Shown: piece by piece, positions 1-14,100 of the stretch | How the letters are laid out: every line of letters starts with the position of its first letter | Numbering within the stretch: position 1 is the first letter of the stretch | NCBI GenBank assembly: GCA_008931825.1 | Contig: QXVZ01033308.1 | Span: forward strand, 1-64,000 | DNA length: 64,000 nucleotides | Direction: 5' to 3' | From: Phallusia fumigata | Taxonomy: Eukaryota; Chordata; Ascidiacea; Phlebobranchia; Ascidiidae | The notes under the pieces: model-generated | Seen by the model: only the letters and a program-made list of their open reading frames with translations | What the model was told of the DNA's origin: nothing | Database searches by the model: none | Translations under genes and position numbers: made by a program

Positions 1-2337
1 TTTTAATGAGACATTTGCAAAGCACCTAAAAGATGAATTGGGTGTTGAATTTTTGCGGAACTCAGAAATACATCAAATTACCAGTCACCCAAATGAAAAG
101 CTTTCTGTGCAGCTCAAAACACAGGGTAGGCAAGCATAGATTAGAGCCTTTGTATTAAATTTGAGAAACTTTAATTTTAGAGGCTACTATCATTAATGGT
201 TTACTGTCTGTACATCCGTTTGTACAGTGTTAACTTATACGTTTTCTGTGATCTTAATGCCAGAGCAAAAGTTCCCCCGGAATTTTGCATTTTTGCACAC
301 GCCTAAAACTTTTTTCGTCTTTCAAAGCAGCAGACAAGGATGCTCCTTCTGCAATCCACAACGTTGATCATCTCATATCCGCAATTCCCTCATATGCCTT
401 GAGCAATATTCTCAGGCGAACCCGTGGTGGCTCAACAGAACAAGAGTATCCTCTAATTATGCTTGGTCAAATGTTAAACCACATAAGATGGGTGGACGTA
501 GCTGTTGTTAATGTTGAGTATGATGGTCCAGCGGAGGAAAATCTTCCTCATCTGGGTTTTGGACATTTAGTACCATCCGTCGAGAGTTCGAACGTGCTTG
601 GAATTATTTACGACTCTTGTGCCTTTCCTCAGCACGATAGGTAATCTTGTGCAAAGCGGACTTATTCTGCTTGATATAATTTATATTTTCCACCTGGGAC
701 ATATTATTAGCAAATTTGCCCTAACTGTACCCAAACATGTATACATTTTAGATAGACTCATTGTTGCTTTTATAGGCGTTTTGTTTCTGGGTCTTTCTTA
801 TCGGTGACATGGTTTGGTCTGGCGATACCTATAGTGTATGCATAGGTTACTGTAAATTTGTCATGGGCAGTATACAAAGGGATGTGTGTGTATTCGAGTT
901 TCGGCTAGCAACGCTATCAGGCCTGTGCGTCCCGTAGGTGAGGTGCCAGGCCCGGATAGGTTGCTGCCGTGGCTTCGAATCTAACCGCTGACTGGTTTCG
1001 TATGGTTACTCTATGAGAATGCAAACTGCTGCTTCGCATACATGTGTTGCTAAGTTTTTGGTACACGCTTTGCCTTATTAATTAAAGACACCCTTTACCA
1101 CATTTCTGTATCTAGACGCGATAAACCATCAACTCGGCTCACTTGTATGATGGGAGGTTCGTGGTTTCGAGACTTGTTCGGTGATCCCGATTGGATATCA
1201 CCAGCCACACTGGAGCAATCAGCATTGGAAAGCATTGCTGAGCAACTCAAAATTACCAAAGATCCCGTGCACTTGCAAGTCAACATCCATAGACAATGTA
1301 TTCCCACGTATCAGTGAGTTTACATATTTTATTGGGGCTTTTAAAACCACTCGACTTTTTGACGTAATAGAATTTGTAATTTAGTCGTTTTTTCGCGCAT
1401 TTATCATAGGGGCAAAATTACAGCTTGTCAAGAAGTAAAACCGGAGTCGTACGTGTTTACAACTCTTTCGTAATTTATTTCTTTTCCGCACCCTAAAAAT
1501 AATACCCAGGTTAATTTTTCCAGTGCAAGTGCGAAAAACGTTCTTGGTAAACGTAACATGTATTTAATAATTATATGTGGTGTAGCCTTGACTTCACTGT
1601 TTCAACGACTCGGTAAGTTTTGCGTTCGGTAATTGGGGCCAGGAAACAATTTGAAACGTCGTCCGGTGCCTTTCTCAAACTTTGCGGTGTTAAAATTTAC
1701 GTACAGCCAACCACAAACATACTATTACGATTTAGACACGATCATACGCTAACATGTTGTTCTAGCCTCCGGCTTTACATGTTTTCCGGTTTTAATCGAA
1801 GTTCTGCTGTGTTATGGTAATTAAGGAGCAAAGTTCCTTTTCAACATGTTTTTCTAACGTTCCTTCGCCAAAATCTTTCCAAAACACGTTACGGTTTTGC
1901 GGCCGCGAATGCCGGCAACTTGTTGGCTACAGCCAAATGCTTGTTACGGCCCTGGGCTTGCTGCGCACTGTTATATGTCAGGGCTGGATATTCGATAGGG
2001 TAAACCGATCAAAATGGGTCATTTTTGGACGTATTTGCTTTGTTACGAAAGCGTTTAGTTGCAATTTCTTGTTCTTTCACAAGAAAACTAACTGTGATTT
2101 TACAGGGAAATTATGCGAGTTTTGTTTTGGATCGAACATATAAACTCATTTTTCGCCTTAAATTAATTTCATGTCTGTTTCAGGGTTGGACATACGGACC
2201 TTGTCGAAGACTGCGAGGATTTTATTTCCCAACACAAATTACCAATCTCGCTGGTGGGCGCCTCGTATTGGGGAGTCAGCATCAACGATTGCATTTTCAA
2301 CAGCAGAATCGCAGCCACCAAAATTCTTGCTGACTAA
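1..2337 (+). CDS. PPOX: Protoporphyrinogen oxidase, 3' exons (partial)
   Basis: PPOX oxidises protoporphyrinogen IX to protoporphyrin IX, the penultimate step of haem synthesis, using FAD at the mitochondrial inner membrane. Four exons are visible: 1-125, 331-640, 1116-1313 and 2184-2337. All junctions are GT-AG, the phases agree (1, 2, 2) and the gene ends at TAA 2335-2337. The roughly 261 residues match the C-terminal half of animal PPOX (about 477 aa in human). Landmarks in order are VDHLISAIPSYALS, GFGHLVPSVESSNVLGIIYD, MMGGSWFRDLFGD, VNIHRQCIPTYQ and the C-terminal FAD-contact block LVGASYWGVSINDCIFNSR. The N-terminal dinucleotide-binding motif must lie left of the window. Introns are 205, 475 and 870 bp. 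No frame damage is seen, so the gene looks functional. I saw no canonical AATAAA just after the stop. Confidence 0.93.
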
Positions 2338-5300
2338 GGCTTGTGACGTCATATATGATCCCCAAATCTATGCAACGTGATTGGGAAACGCAGTTTTGAT
2401 CAGAGCCTTGCTTTACCTACATTCCTTGTGTTGCAAAGAATGCTTCTCGTGTTTAAAAGTGACAATGTTTGTTGTGTTTTATCCGAATATTTCTCGCCTA
2501 ACTGTATTAGCTCAGTCTCGTGACCTTGGAATTCCGCCGACGTCTGTGACATAATAACAATCTCGTAGGTATGATAATTATAGCTTGTTGAGCTGTGTCG
2601 GCCGATCCTATTGTTTGCAAGTGAATGAACCTGTTGACATAATGGCTAACAATCGACAGCTTGGGCGGTATGCCATGGTATGCGATGCTGCCGTATTTAC
2701 CACAAGCACAGTCTGGTTCGTGGAGGTTTGATCAAAGAAACAGAAGTGTTGACCATTTTTGCTCTGTCCACTATGTGGCACCATGTTTCTTCTACGACAG
2801 TTTCCCATGCTGTGGTGCATGTACCCCTGGGGGTATAGTTTGTCTTTTCAGCAGGTAGCCTACATTCGGTTTGAGAGCATCGATTTTGCTTTCTATTAAT
2901 TACAAATAATCGCACACAGATTTCATGTTGAAGAAAATTATCGATTTTCATTTTTTAAAGGGTTGTAATGGATATCGAAGTTAGAGCAAGCTCGCTTTGG
3001 TAGCTAAATAATGACAAAATTTCAGGGGAGCACGTAAACCTTAAAATGCTTATATGACACCGAAAACAGTTTTAAGTCCCTGCTGCAAACAATTTAGACA
3101 CCAAAATGTACATGCTTTGTCCTTGTGTAGGCATAATAACTTCGTTCTGTACTCAATTTCATGGATTTCAATACTGTAAAACCACCAAACAAGCATCTGA
3201 ACGTTTTTGGGGCAATGAAGAGATACGGTTGTAAACGGTACGCGAGTTTGTATTGACCAGCGTTCATGGAAACCTCGATTTTGATGTATTAGTGAGTTGA
3301 AGTGAAAGTAGAAACAAATGTAAACATTATCTGGTTGTAAAGGCATGCTTTCTTTGACGTGTTTAAAACGCGAGAGGCATGCTTAACCTTTAATTCAAAT
3401 TTAGGAACTATGGTTTCCAGTAATTTAAACCAAATATCTGAATCAATTAGGGTGACTCTTTATCACAACGCTAACTCGTCGTTGTGTGCATATCAATGTA
3501 TGACAGAAGTGACCAAAGTTCGTATATTCCGCCTGATACATTGGTACGTATATGCACAGCTGACTCACAAACAACATTCATCTATTTACGCCCGAAACAC
3601 AACCGATAGGAGCCCTTACCGATGAATGGAAACAAAATACGTATCCTTGACCGCACCAGGTTGCGTCAGCTTCTGACATGTGGCCAGCAAATAGAGTCTC
3701 ACGCAGGCGAGTGATTTGTTGTTCGCCAAACGCCCCAAAGCGAAAAATCCGCACAATTACGTTAATTGGTGCTAAGTCGTACCGACCTGACTATATTTAA
3801 CTGTTCCACGCGGAGTCTGAACTTATCCATCGCAATATTACATCAGACCTTCGTGTTAATCAACTCGTACTTCTTGGGAACACTTAAAAGTTATCTATGT
3901 TCTTCAGTTATGCGACGCGTGAGCGTTGATTCGTTGCGATACGTCATGTTTGAACCACAATGATGAGTTTATGTCGTTTATAAATTGGCAACTGTTCTGC
4001 CTTAAATGTTGTGTTTTCAGGGTTGGCCACCAGCAACACTTTACCTTCAAAATGGAAACAAAGAACGCCAACTAAAAGACCCTAAATGCAAATGGTGCTG
4101 GGTTCCAGTCTAACCGCCAAGTGACAATTTGAGTATTTTTACATTTTTAGCAAAAGGAACAATGCACAGAAATTACACGATGCTTTGGTTACGAAAATGA
4201 CTTATGGAATGAAAAATGAAAAAACAACAGTTAAACTAATAAAGCCTTTAATATTCTTCCGATTGCCATTTAATTACAACAAATACTGAGCCACGGCAAA
4301 TTTTCCAAACATATCTGCAAGACTACAACGCTTTTAATGCAATGTTTATGAAAATAGGGCATCAGTTTATCTTCATTTCTTACAACACATGACCCAAAGC
4401 TTTGTTGCGAAAAGCAAGCGTTAGCAACCACAAAGGCCACCCGTTGAGATCATGGTGANAACTAATAAAGCCTTTAATATTCTTCCGATTGCCATTTAAT
4501 TACAACAAATACTGAGCCACGGCAAATTTTCCAAACATATCTGCAAGACTACAACGCTTTTAATGCAATGTTTATGAAAATAGGGCATCAGTTTATCCTC
4601 ATTTCTTACAACACACGACCCAAAGCTTTGTTGCGAAAAGCAAGCGTTAGCAACCACAAGGGCCACCCGTTGAGATCATGGTGATTAAACCTCGCAGTTG
4701 GATCACCTTTACCTTTAAAGTTCCTGCGAGTTGAAAGACAATGACTACACAGGTCCTATTCAATTACCCAAGCCAGTCATTGTGTCACGTGTTATTGTTT
4801 ATGTGTGACGTCACAGTAGACGGCCGGGCTTGAACGGAAACCAACGTTTGAGGTCACATGTCTTCCTCGGTTGCTCGGCAAGAAAAAGTGCATCGGGATT
4901 GGAGGGAACAATGGATTTTGCAGCAAGGGGCAGGTGCAAGGCTCGCAGCTTTAAACCGCTAATGCCTTGTGGAAATCACATGCACCTGCAAAGATAATGC
5001 AAGCATGAGCGGAGTATGCTCTGCCGTTACCAGCTGCGGTCAAACAGTTTTGCCATTGTATAGCGTTTCCCGCAAAACCTCTGCGGATAGAAAGGTGGTG
5101 TTTGCGGTTCCGAGAGGTTGCCAAGCCAAACGCGCTTGCACCTTTGCTTTCAATTTTGGACCCACTGTTCGTAAAGGTCAAAAACAACTTAAGTGTTATT
5201 GCCGCAATTTAATTGCAACCGCGTATTCCTGTTTTATTCGTTCATGGTACAAGTGCAAAACCTACAAAGCTGCAAATCTGGTTTTGTTGCCCAAGTCTAG

Positions 5301-8125
5301 CCACAAGGTCAAAGCGGATTTAAACCTCGCCAACGTCGGCTGTTACGCCAGCTCTGTTTTCCACCTCCCGTTTGGTCGCTAAGGCGCAATCCTCGCTGTG
5401 ATGTTATTTGTTGTGATGACTTTGCACGCGTGGCAGCAGCAAAATGCGCGGTGGCCTCGGCGGTCGCATATTGCACTGGGTCAGGTGTTTCGCGCGGTCT
5501 ATTTTCGACCTCCGCTTAATCAGGCCGTCGAACGAGTCTTGACAGTTTCTCGAGTAAATTTGCAGCGTCCGCATGCCCTCAGGACCGACTTGTTGCAATA
5601 CACGCACATTTCGTGCTGACGCCGCGGTTCCAAGATGAAAATGGGACCGTCTCTGGCGTCGCGTAATTTTCCATTTGACCCAAGCACTCCGGACTCTTTT
5701 ACAGCTGAATCATTTATTTAAAGTCGTTGGGAAGACGTTTTTCCATGACAGAGCTCCAATCCGCTGCGTCCGCAGATTTTGCTGATGTCACATTTTTCCA
5801 GTCGTGTTGATAGGCTTTACACAACAGCAAACCTGACAGTTTTGCGCCCTCTCGAGTATTTAATTTACATTCACAAATGACAGAAATTAAACTTGAGAGA
5901 AAATAGATTCTCAGGTAAAACGAAGCTGTGCATTTTGTCTTATTAAACCCTTGACTTTCCCGAGTTCCGTTATTTTTGATGACCGCCCGCAGTTACTTGT
6001 AAGTGCCTAAAACTGGGTACAGATTAAAGGCCTGGTAAAAAATACGCGTCGTTACCGATCGCCACCGTAGCTATATAGGGAAGTTGAATCGCGACATACA
6101 TGGATACACAAAATATTTCATCACGAACAATGGACTCTTTTGTTTCACGAGCCGAAAACAGGAGCAAAATATAGATTTTATTGTGTATTGTCGAGGCTCA
6201 GAACGCCGCACAAAGCGATTTCAGTGCAGAGCGCAACACGATAACGCTACTTGCTCATTTCTCCTTTCTCTATTCTCACTCTCCCTCCCTTTGGCAATCA
6301 ATTTCACTCCTCAGAAATAGGTCACGTTAACGTTGTTGTCGTTAATGTTGAGGCGCGGTTAACGCCGTGTGAGCATTACTTAAAACGTGGGAGGTACCAG
6401 ACATTTTCAGTGGAAAACCATAACAAGTGATGCGATCAGTTTGCGGAAAAACCCATGGCTTGGATCGAAACGTGGAGGTTTAACCGGTAATCCCAGCTTT
6501 GTGGTCGTGTAGACGTGTGTTATGGTGCTAACTTGTGTATAATCAAGTGTATTTAGCGCTGTTTTGTGTTATCGTTTGTCAAGCCTAACCTGTAATAGGT
6601 TGAGGTAGGTTGTAGAAACCAGTGAATAGAGCCAATGCATTAAATGAACACCTGGAATGAGTATTCATAGCTGTCGATGAAATTCATTTTTTAAGAACAG
6701 TTTCTCTCACTTCGTAACTCATAAACAACAGGTTCTTCCAATCACAGACTCTAGAAGCAAAGCCCAACCACAGGTTGATCAACAGTTTACAGAAATTGTT
6801 GATTCAATGTTAAAGCCCATTTAGGAGATGGAAAACTATACCTACGACCTTGTGTCGGTATTATTGTCAGCTTTATAAGGTGTGTTATGCAAGGCCATTC
6901 TTTAGAAACACACCAACTTGTGTCAAGTAAACAGTAATTGGTGGTCGAACCTGCCTGGTACGCGTTGCAGCTGCCACTTATAAACGGGACATTTAATGTA
7001 CGGTAGTACGCATACCTTTAACAGACACGGCTAGCATATGGCGCGTTTACTTCCGAGTGGGCGGTGCCCTTTCAACGAATCTCGGGCGTCACAGGAACGG
7101 GCAACAAACTGCGCTGGTGCGTTGCAGTAACTGTGACAAATTAATGACATATCTTTTCCTTTGCCGAAACAAGCAAGAGGACATATGGCGGATCGCGGGG
7201 CATATGCCGGCCGTGCGCCATAGAGGCCATTATCTTCATGCTTCTATCAACATAGGAGCCACGCACAGTCGGATATGTTCGCCGTACTCTGTAAAGCCTC
7301 GGGCAAGCAGCACGTCTCCCAATAGGGCACTGTCAACATTTATCAGGTGAAAGATACCGAGCTCTCGCCTACCAGCTGATCAGCACTGCGTCATTTGCGG
7401 AGAGAGAAACGCGAGAAAAAGGCAACGGCTGCTTCCACTTTCGTCGTTTATACGCCATGTCAGCGAGGATGGCTCTTGTTATTTGGCAGTGACAGCACGC
7501 TAGGCAGACTGTTTAGGTTTTAGTTGACAAGCAAAAAGCAGATCAAGCACTACAAGAAATAACAATCAACATTTGTTTTAGCGTCGCATATACTAATCAC
7601 TATCAAACAGTTCATACTAAAGTACGCTTACAGCTTTAAGTGAGCGCCATTCCTCATAATATTAACATCTAATGTACAGCACAGACGTGTTTAATCTTTG
7701 TTTATTGGGTTTAGCACTACGTGATATTGTCGGTAGCCAGCAGCGCGCGACCTGTTTGACTGGCAGGATGTTGTGAATTGGTTTGTGAGCGGTGTGTTGT
7801 GCTTATGCCATGATCGCAGCGCCAGCACCAGCATACTGTGTATTGTTTGTCCTAGTAAAAATTCGGTCGTGCTTGGACGTAGCGAGATGTTTTAAATAAT
7901 GCTTAATGGGCATCGCTGCGTTGCCACCCGCTGACGTAGGTTTCCTGTTTTGGTTGTCATCTTACAGGCTGCCTGTTTATGGTTTCGCAGCGTGCGATTA
8001 AGTAATCACTGAAAACGCTATTCTGGTAACTGTGTACTGTATTTTTGGTGCCTTGAACTTTCTGTGGATATACTCTCATTACTAATATCAGCTTACACGG
8101 GAAGTAACCTCAAAGAAGAAATAAC
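2338..8125. other. Intergenic DNA between PPOX and SoxC
   Basis: No coding region is supported. The longest open frame (4969-5382, 137 codons, no ATG at its first codon) lies in a GC-richer stretch at about 4.8-5.65 kb and matches no family I recognise. The segment holds one assembly duplication (4234-4684), two perfect CRE palindromes counting one just past the PPOX stop (2344-2351 and 4806-4813), and a pyrimidine-rich tract near 6255-6295. The last kilobase before 8126 probably holds the SoxC promoter and 5' UTR, but I see no TATA box or splice signal that fixes the start. Confidence 0.5.
4234..4684. repeat. Direct duplication across a single N (assembly join)
   Basis: Segments 4234-4458 and 4460-4684 (225 bp each) differ at only about three positions and meet at the lone N at 4459. 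This is the pattern expected when two allelic contig ends are placed side by side instead of merged, so the genome probably carries one copy. Confidence 0.85.
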
Positions 8126-11100
8126 ATGTTACATCACGCAAGCGCCAGCACATCGAGCGCCCAATCGATGTCGACCGTCTACATGAGTCTGGATTCCCGC
8201 AAGCGCGCGGTCAAGCCGCCTGGGTCGCCCGACTCGGGAATGGGCTATGACAGCGACTTAGACAACGACGAGGAAGTGATCACAAACCGAAGGCTGAGTC
8301 AACACAAGGCTATGAGTAATCTACACGCGTCTTCCCCGTCGCCTACGCTGGAGTGTATCAACTGCCCCGAGATGCAAGATGGCGGCCACGATGTGTTCGA
8401 TGGGAACGTGGCCAAGGAAAACAGCGTTGCACCTGTGGTGGTAAAGCGCGAGGTCGAGACGACCTACACTAATGACAGCAAGATGGCTGAGATATTGGCT
8501 GAGCTTAACAACTTGCCCGACACCAAGATCGAGCTTCCACCGCCATCAATCAGCAGCCAGAAAAAATTGGCAGCACGTCCAGATCATGTCAAGCGCCCAA
8601 TGAACGCTTTCATGATCTGGTCGCAGATTCAGCGACGCAAGATTATGGAGGAAACACCAGACGTCCACAATGCTGAGATCAGCCGAAATTTGGGCAAGCT
8701 TTGGCGAGAACTGCCCGAGCCTGAGAAACTGCCATTTATGATAGAGGCCGAACGTCTTCGCCTCCAACACATGCGGGATCACCCCGACTACAAGTACAAG
8801 CCGAAGAAGAAGGCTAAAGCAGCTCCAGGTAAAAAAGCTGCCGATGAGAAGGATTACGTAAAAATTGAATGCGCTAAGATTCCAGCGGAATCTAAGCAAG
8901 CTGCCGCGCGAGCCAGCCCCAATGCAAAACGCGCACGCAAACGTAAACTTACCTCAAATCAACCCAAGGTCACACCATCTCCCACCAACATTCCCATTGA
9001 AACTCAGTCCGTGTCAAAAGCCGTGTTCAATCCGATTCAGGTCGCCCTGACGCCGAGTAGCGATCCGGCGCAGCAGGGCGTTGGTGCTACCGCTTTGGAC
9101 AATCCAACGACCGTCACGATCAAAGTGGAGCCGACTGGAGCCAGTCTCTCGACCTTGACCTCTCCCTCCGTTCCACGCAAACGCGCACGCACGAACTCCG
9201 AGTCGATTGTAAAACGTGAAGACCAGTCAAGCCCGAAAATCGTTAAGGGCACTTTAATTCAGGGTGAGGGCAACCGACAATATATCCTTGTGTCTGGAGC
9301 CTCGGACTTACGACCGAACGTACAAGCAATCAGCAGCGTCGTGTCCCCGTCCAGCCGGCCTGGAAGTGCGCCTCAGCAGGCCCACATTCAACAGGACAAG
9401 GGACCGGTTGTCTGCTACGCGCAGGGATTCGTTCCAATCGCCAAAGTCCACGAGAACAGCATCAGTATTGTGAACGGTTGCATGCAATCATCCAGCAGCA
9501 ACAGCAGTAGCAACAACGCGACGCCCACCAAGGACACGGACGCTATCAGTAGGAACGAGGCGAAAATTATGTCGGAAGTCCTGGGAAGCAACTGTTTCCA
9601 GCAACATTTTAAGGTAAGCATTCCACCCAAGGTATATTATGTTTAAAAAGTCGTTGCCGTTTTGCTATAAATTACGAGCGGAAGGCGACAGTTTCAGATT
9701 GCCCATGTTTTTCTTGCGGTAACCGTATCCCTTGTCACGACAGACAGCTCACTGCTGAGCGCATTTAAAACCAATCTCACGCATGACAACAACATCCTGT
9801 CTTTAACTTTTATGCACTGAACTTGCGTTCACGTTACGCGGACGTGTGAGTTGCGTCGGCGTTATATATTTTCTGGACATGGATCCACGCACGTCGAATT
9901 GCGGTTGCCACTCCTCGTTGCCCCAAATAGACTTTACTCAAACACAGTTCAAGCTCCCTGCGGAGTTACTAATTTACGCAAGGCGTGTCTTTGCCTGTGC
10001 AACGGGCGTCGCTTGCACTTTTCGGACAGCTTAAACAATGTCATCTTACGGCGCGGTCAGCGGGCCAGCGCCAACGCGCCTCGGTGCTAAGCCGACGTCT
10101 AAACCCATTGTCGCCTCTCGGCTTGTGAGGTCGCGTTAATTTGTCTCAGGGTCATGTTGCCACCGTCCGTCCGTCATGCCCTGAAACGAGCACCGCGAAC
10201 GAGAGACAACGTGTGTGGCAAGATATCACTTCACATCACGATGTTGACTCGTCGCCATCACGTAAAAGCTTGCTACGAGCCGATTGATTGTTTTGACCGA
10301 GACCCTGTATGCAACCAACAATGCTGAATGGTGTAAAATGGTATTATTTGTAGCTGAGGGCTTAAGGCCGTTTCTCTGTAATCGACCGCTGTGGCCTTTG
10401 ATTGATGTAATTGGCAGTTACTCGACTGATTGATTGCGATTTTGGTATATCACGTTGTGAACGAACCACCATTGATATCGGCTCGACTTTGCATTTCGGT
10501 TTGTGAATGTTAAATTTGTGTTGCGTCTGTCAGGTCAATGGCCTCGGGTAACGCTTTTGCCCTACGTGTTTACAAGTCCGAAACCGTGGGAGTTAAAGAC
10601 GTCTCCACGTTGCTGGTCCACTTAATTAGAACCTGGTACAAAACGCATACCTAGCGTCTGCCTGGACCGAAATCAGAATAGGTTTGATGTTGTGAGCGCT
10701 GGCTTCCTTGTGTCATCCCCGTTCGTTGGCATTGCCTCGCACGCAACTTAAAAGACAACCATCGCGGAAATCTCGAATTTCAGGCCGCAACGAAAGCGAT
10801 TGACTAGCGACCACCTGCCCCGCGCCTTCCACTAAATCTCGCGTCTCAGCTGAAAGGGATGCTGTCATTGTTTTGATGTCTTCCCGTTGCTGTGATGTGG
10901 CCTAAATCGCCCACACGTCAATCCCCCATCTCCAGCGATTGGACCTCGGCATTTTTGTACAGATGAGTGTGACAATTCTTCAAGGTGACCTAGCTTCTTG
11001 ATCAGAGACTACAGCTGGAGCGTTCGCGTGTTTGTACATCGTTTGCATACAACCGGTCGTATGTACATAAGTTTGCCCGGTTAAACTTTATGCTCCTTAC

Positions 11101-14100
11101 TCTGGCCTGAACGCGGAATTTACCGCCGGTCTTTAATTATTAATTTCGCCTAAGTCCGAAACCAGCTCCGCGAGTAAGTTTCCGCATACCTTTATTTTCT
11201 GTTTCCAATAAGGTCGTTTGCTTTTACAGCACAACGTGCCTATTGAACGGAGCAGCACCAACGCTAGATCACGCTATTTCTGTAAGAACCGGCTCATGTT
11301 TCCAATAGCGGTCGCGACGCCTAACTGCCCTTTGTGACATTCTAGTAGTGGCTTTGTGTTGTCATAGTTGCGCTCTTAGGTATAGCAACCTTCCTTCTGT
11401 GTTGCGGCCACAATGCTTTGCCGTCGCCCGGAAGTTTTTGCGCGTCCGCATTTGCCAAAAGTTTGTGACTTCAGCTGTTTCATGAATTTTATTGACCTCC
11501 GGTGATAAACATATCATTATCTGCAACCGTTTTTATTACAAATGCCAATGCTTAAGAAGTGCATCATGCACTCGGTACTAACCCTATTACGGTCATGGTA
11601 GCGTGCCAAAATGGAGCAATAAGCGGCGGTGGTATTGTGTTTACCATACTGAAGTAGTTTGAAGTCAAAACAACTACAGACAACAAAAGTTTTCAAGGTC
11701 GTTAAGAGTTTGTGGCATCGCATGGGCTCAGGAAATTGAAAAGTTTATGACAGTTTGTGTGTGTGTTTGTTACAACCGGTCGTTAAGCGTTTCACAGCAA
11801 AACAAACTGCACTGTCTGCGCTGGAGGGGTTCCCGCCGCATTACACCACACAAATCCCGGGTGTGGTATTTACATGTACTGTAAAAACAGAAGCGCAAAC
11901 AAGCCAGGGACTTTGAATGCGTGGCGAAATTTTGCTCAATCATCTAGAAAGAGTTTGTGTTACCCCGTGTTCGGGTTTCCTTCTGTGCATCAGAGACGCC
12001 TCGCGAAAGCCTCAAGTGGCGCTTAAACACAATACATTAGCGTTGCCTTCGCCAAGTGCAAAGCTTTCTCGGCGTCCTTGGTCTCAACAACGGGATTATT
12101 CCCTTCGAGGGAGCAGAGCCGTAACCAGGCGCCAGTGGGGGAACATTATACTTGGGTCCAATGTTCGTTGTGTACTTGAAACAGTCGTGTGCGTACGCGA
12201 TGATTCAGCTGGAATCTATTTAGATCAGCATCGCCTAAACAACGCGTGTTGAAATTAGTCTGTCGCTAAGTCATAATCACACGCACACAGCATCGTTTCC
12301 TCTTAGTAGACGTCTAAACGCAATATATGCTGGAAGGCTATTTTCTCATGCTGAACGGGTTTACTTGTAAGGCCAGCTCAATCGGAAGTCAGTCCTTCGC
12401 GCTTCCAACATGCCCCGAACCCTGTTGGCATTCAAACGGCCGTTCTCCCTACGTGGTTGACGTAACGGATTTTCAGACTTCGAATCGAGTGTTCACCTGC
12501 GGCGCGCCATCGATTTTGATGCTGATTACACGTCACTAGGCCGACTTACTCATCAGTGGCGCTTTTCCGTTCGCACTTGGCCGTTTTAGGAAAAACCCCA
12601 AGTGTGTTTTGGGTCAGAGCGTGACGCATGTAACGTACAATGCGCAAGGACGCGCTACCCAACGGTTTAGCGATATACCAGCTACATTTGTTGTTGTTTT
12701 ATTAATGGTTTCATCACTGCGCCAACAACGCCAACAAATCATGCTGCGGTTTTTCCCTTCACCATTCATTCTGTTTCGCGCATGTTTTCACTACAAAGGC
12801 GAGACGGGCGGTAATGAAATGTCAATCTATAATTGGCCTGTTGTCGCGTACATTGTATCAGCGAAACATCAAAACGAATGCGTTAGCGTGACCTGCATGT
12901 TTCATAACACATCCATGTAGTGGAGTCAGTTGTCTCCGTTTTGCTCCCTCGTTTTCTGGTTCCCCCGCACAGCTCGATGTTTAACAGCATACAAAACGCG
13001 CCCACGAAATCATTGTTACATCACGGCAGTGCGTCACACGGGGGAGTGCGGTATGTTTATAGTCGATCGCAAACCAACATTTACGGGTTCGCCAAAGGGT
13101 AGGACAAAATAAACGCACCCCGCTGGTCTTTGGTCGACCCAGATTTTTGCATGCTATTTACCTGCTTAATTTGGAAGCAACTTAATTTGAAATCCTATTA
13201 TTTGCACAACTTCGTAAAATTTTTTGATAAATTGCCTATGGTTTTGTATTGGCAGTTTAACCGCTTCTGTATGTACTGTCGTAAATAGGTTGGTTCTACA
13301 TTTAACTAGATTCAAACAAGGTGATTTCCCAGAAGTCGTTTTGCCCCAGGGTGACGACATACCACGTCGCGATTTGACCAATTTGTTGTGTTGTGTGCGC
13401 GGGATCCAAAGCGGGGCAATGTGACTTGCGTCAGTGTAATCGTGTCGCGCGTAAGCCTTGAAGATTAGCATTTACAATTAAAAACGCGCTTTCGTCGAAA
13501 CGTTGTCGCTTGTTTTGCGCTTTAAGTGGCGTCATCGTTCTTGTTTCGCCGCGCGGGAACTAACAAACAGCGAACACAACATTGTGACTAAAAATCTTGT
13601 GGGTGGAAATCCCAATTCCCCAATGTGGACGCGTTCTCCCTTCTCCGTTGTAAACACATGGTTCGAAATGACCATGGGTGTGTTTCATTTCGAGCCTTGC
13701 GCTTCACTTACATAAGCTTGTCACGTGAACGATCCAAAACAAGCAGGTGGGCGTTTTTTCTTCGATCGGACTCGCCTTCGAGAAGACAGCCTTCCCGTTT
13801 ATGCAACCGCATGCGTCTGGCGTAAACAAGACGGTGGGTAAAAACAAGCTTTCACAACCAACTCTGGGCGTTGGTGAGTGGGTGGATCCCTTGATTAACG
13901 TTCGGGGGTGCTCCCTAACCGGACTTGTTTACGGGAAGGAGGCGACAGACCTTCCGCGTTTCGTGAGTCGAACCTACTGGTTTCGACTTCGCCTTTGCCG
14001 AAATCGTCCGCCACCTAAACATGTTTACCGCATCGCTGGCGCCGAAATCACGTGGTTCAGCTTGCTCGCGCGCAGGCGAAAACACTTGCCAAGTGTTTTC

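Noticed and set aside
900-1000. SINE-like stretch with a TTCGAAT word in a PPOX intron
   Set aside because: No stem pairing, no second copy in the window and no A-rich tail or target duplication.
4969-5382. 137-codon Cys- and Lys-rich open frame upstream of SoxC
   Set aside because: No ATG at its first codon, no signal peptide, no regular cysteine spacing, opposite-strand open frames of similar quality.
6255-6295. Pyrimidine-rich tract, similar to one at 27146-27180
   Set aside because: Simple CT-rich sequence; similarity is compositional and does not define a repeat family.
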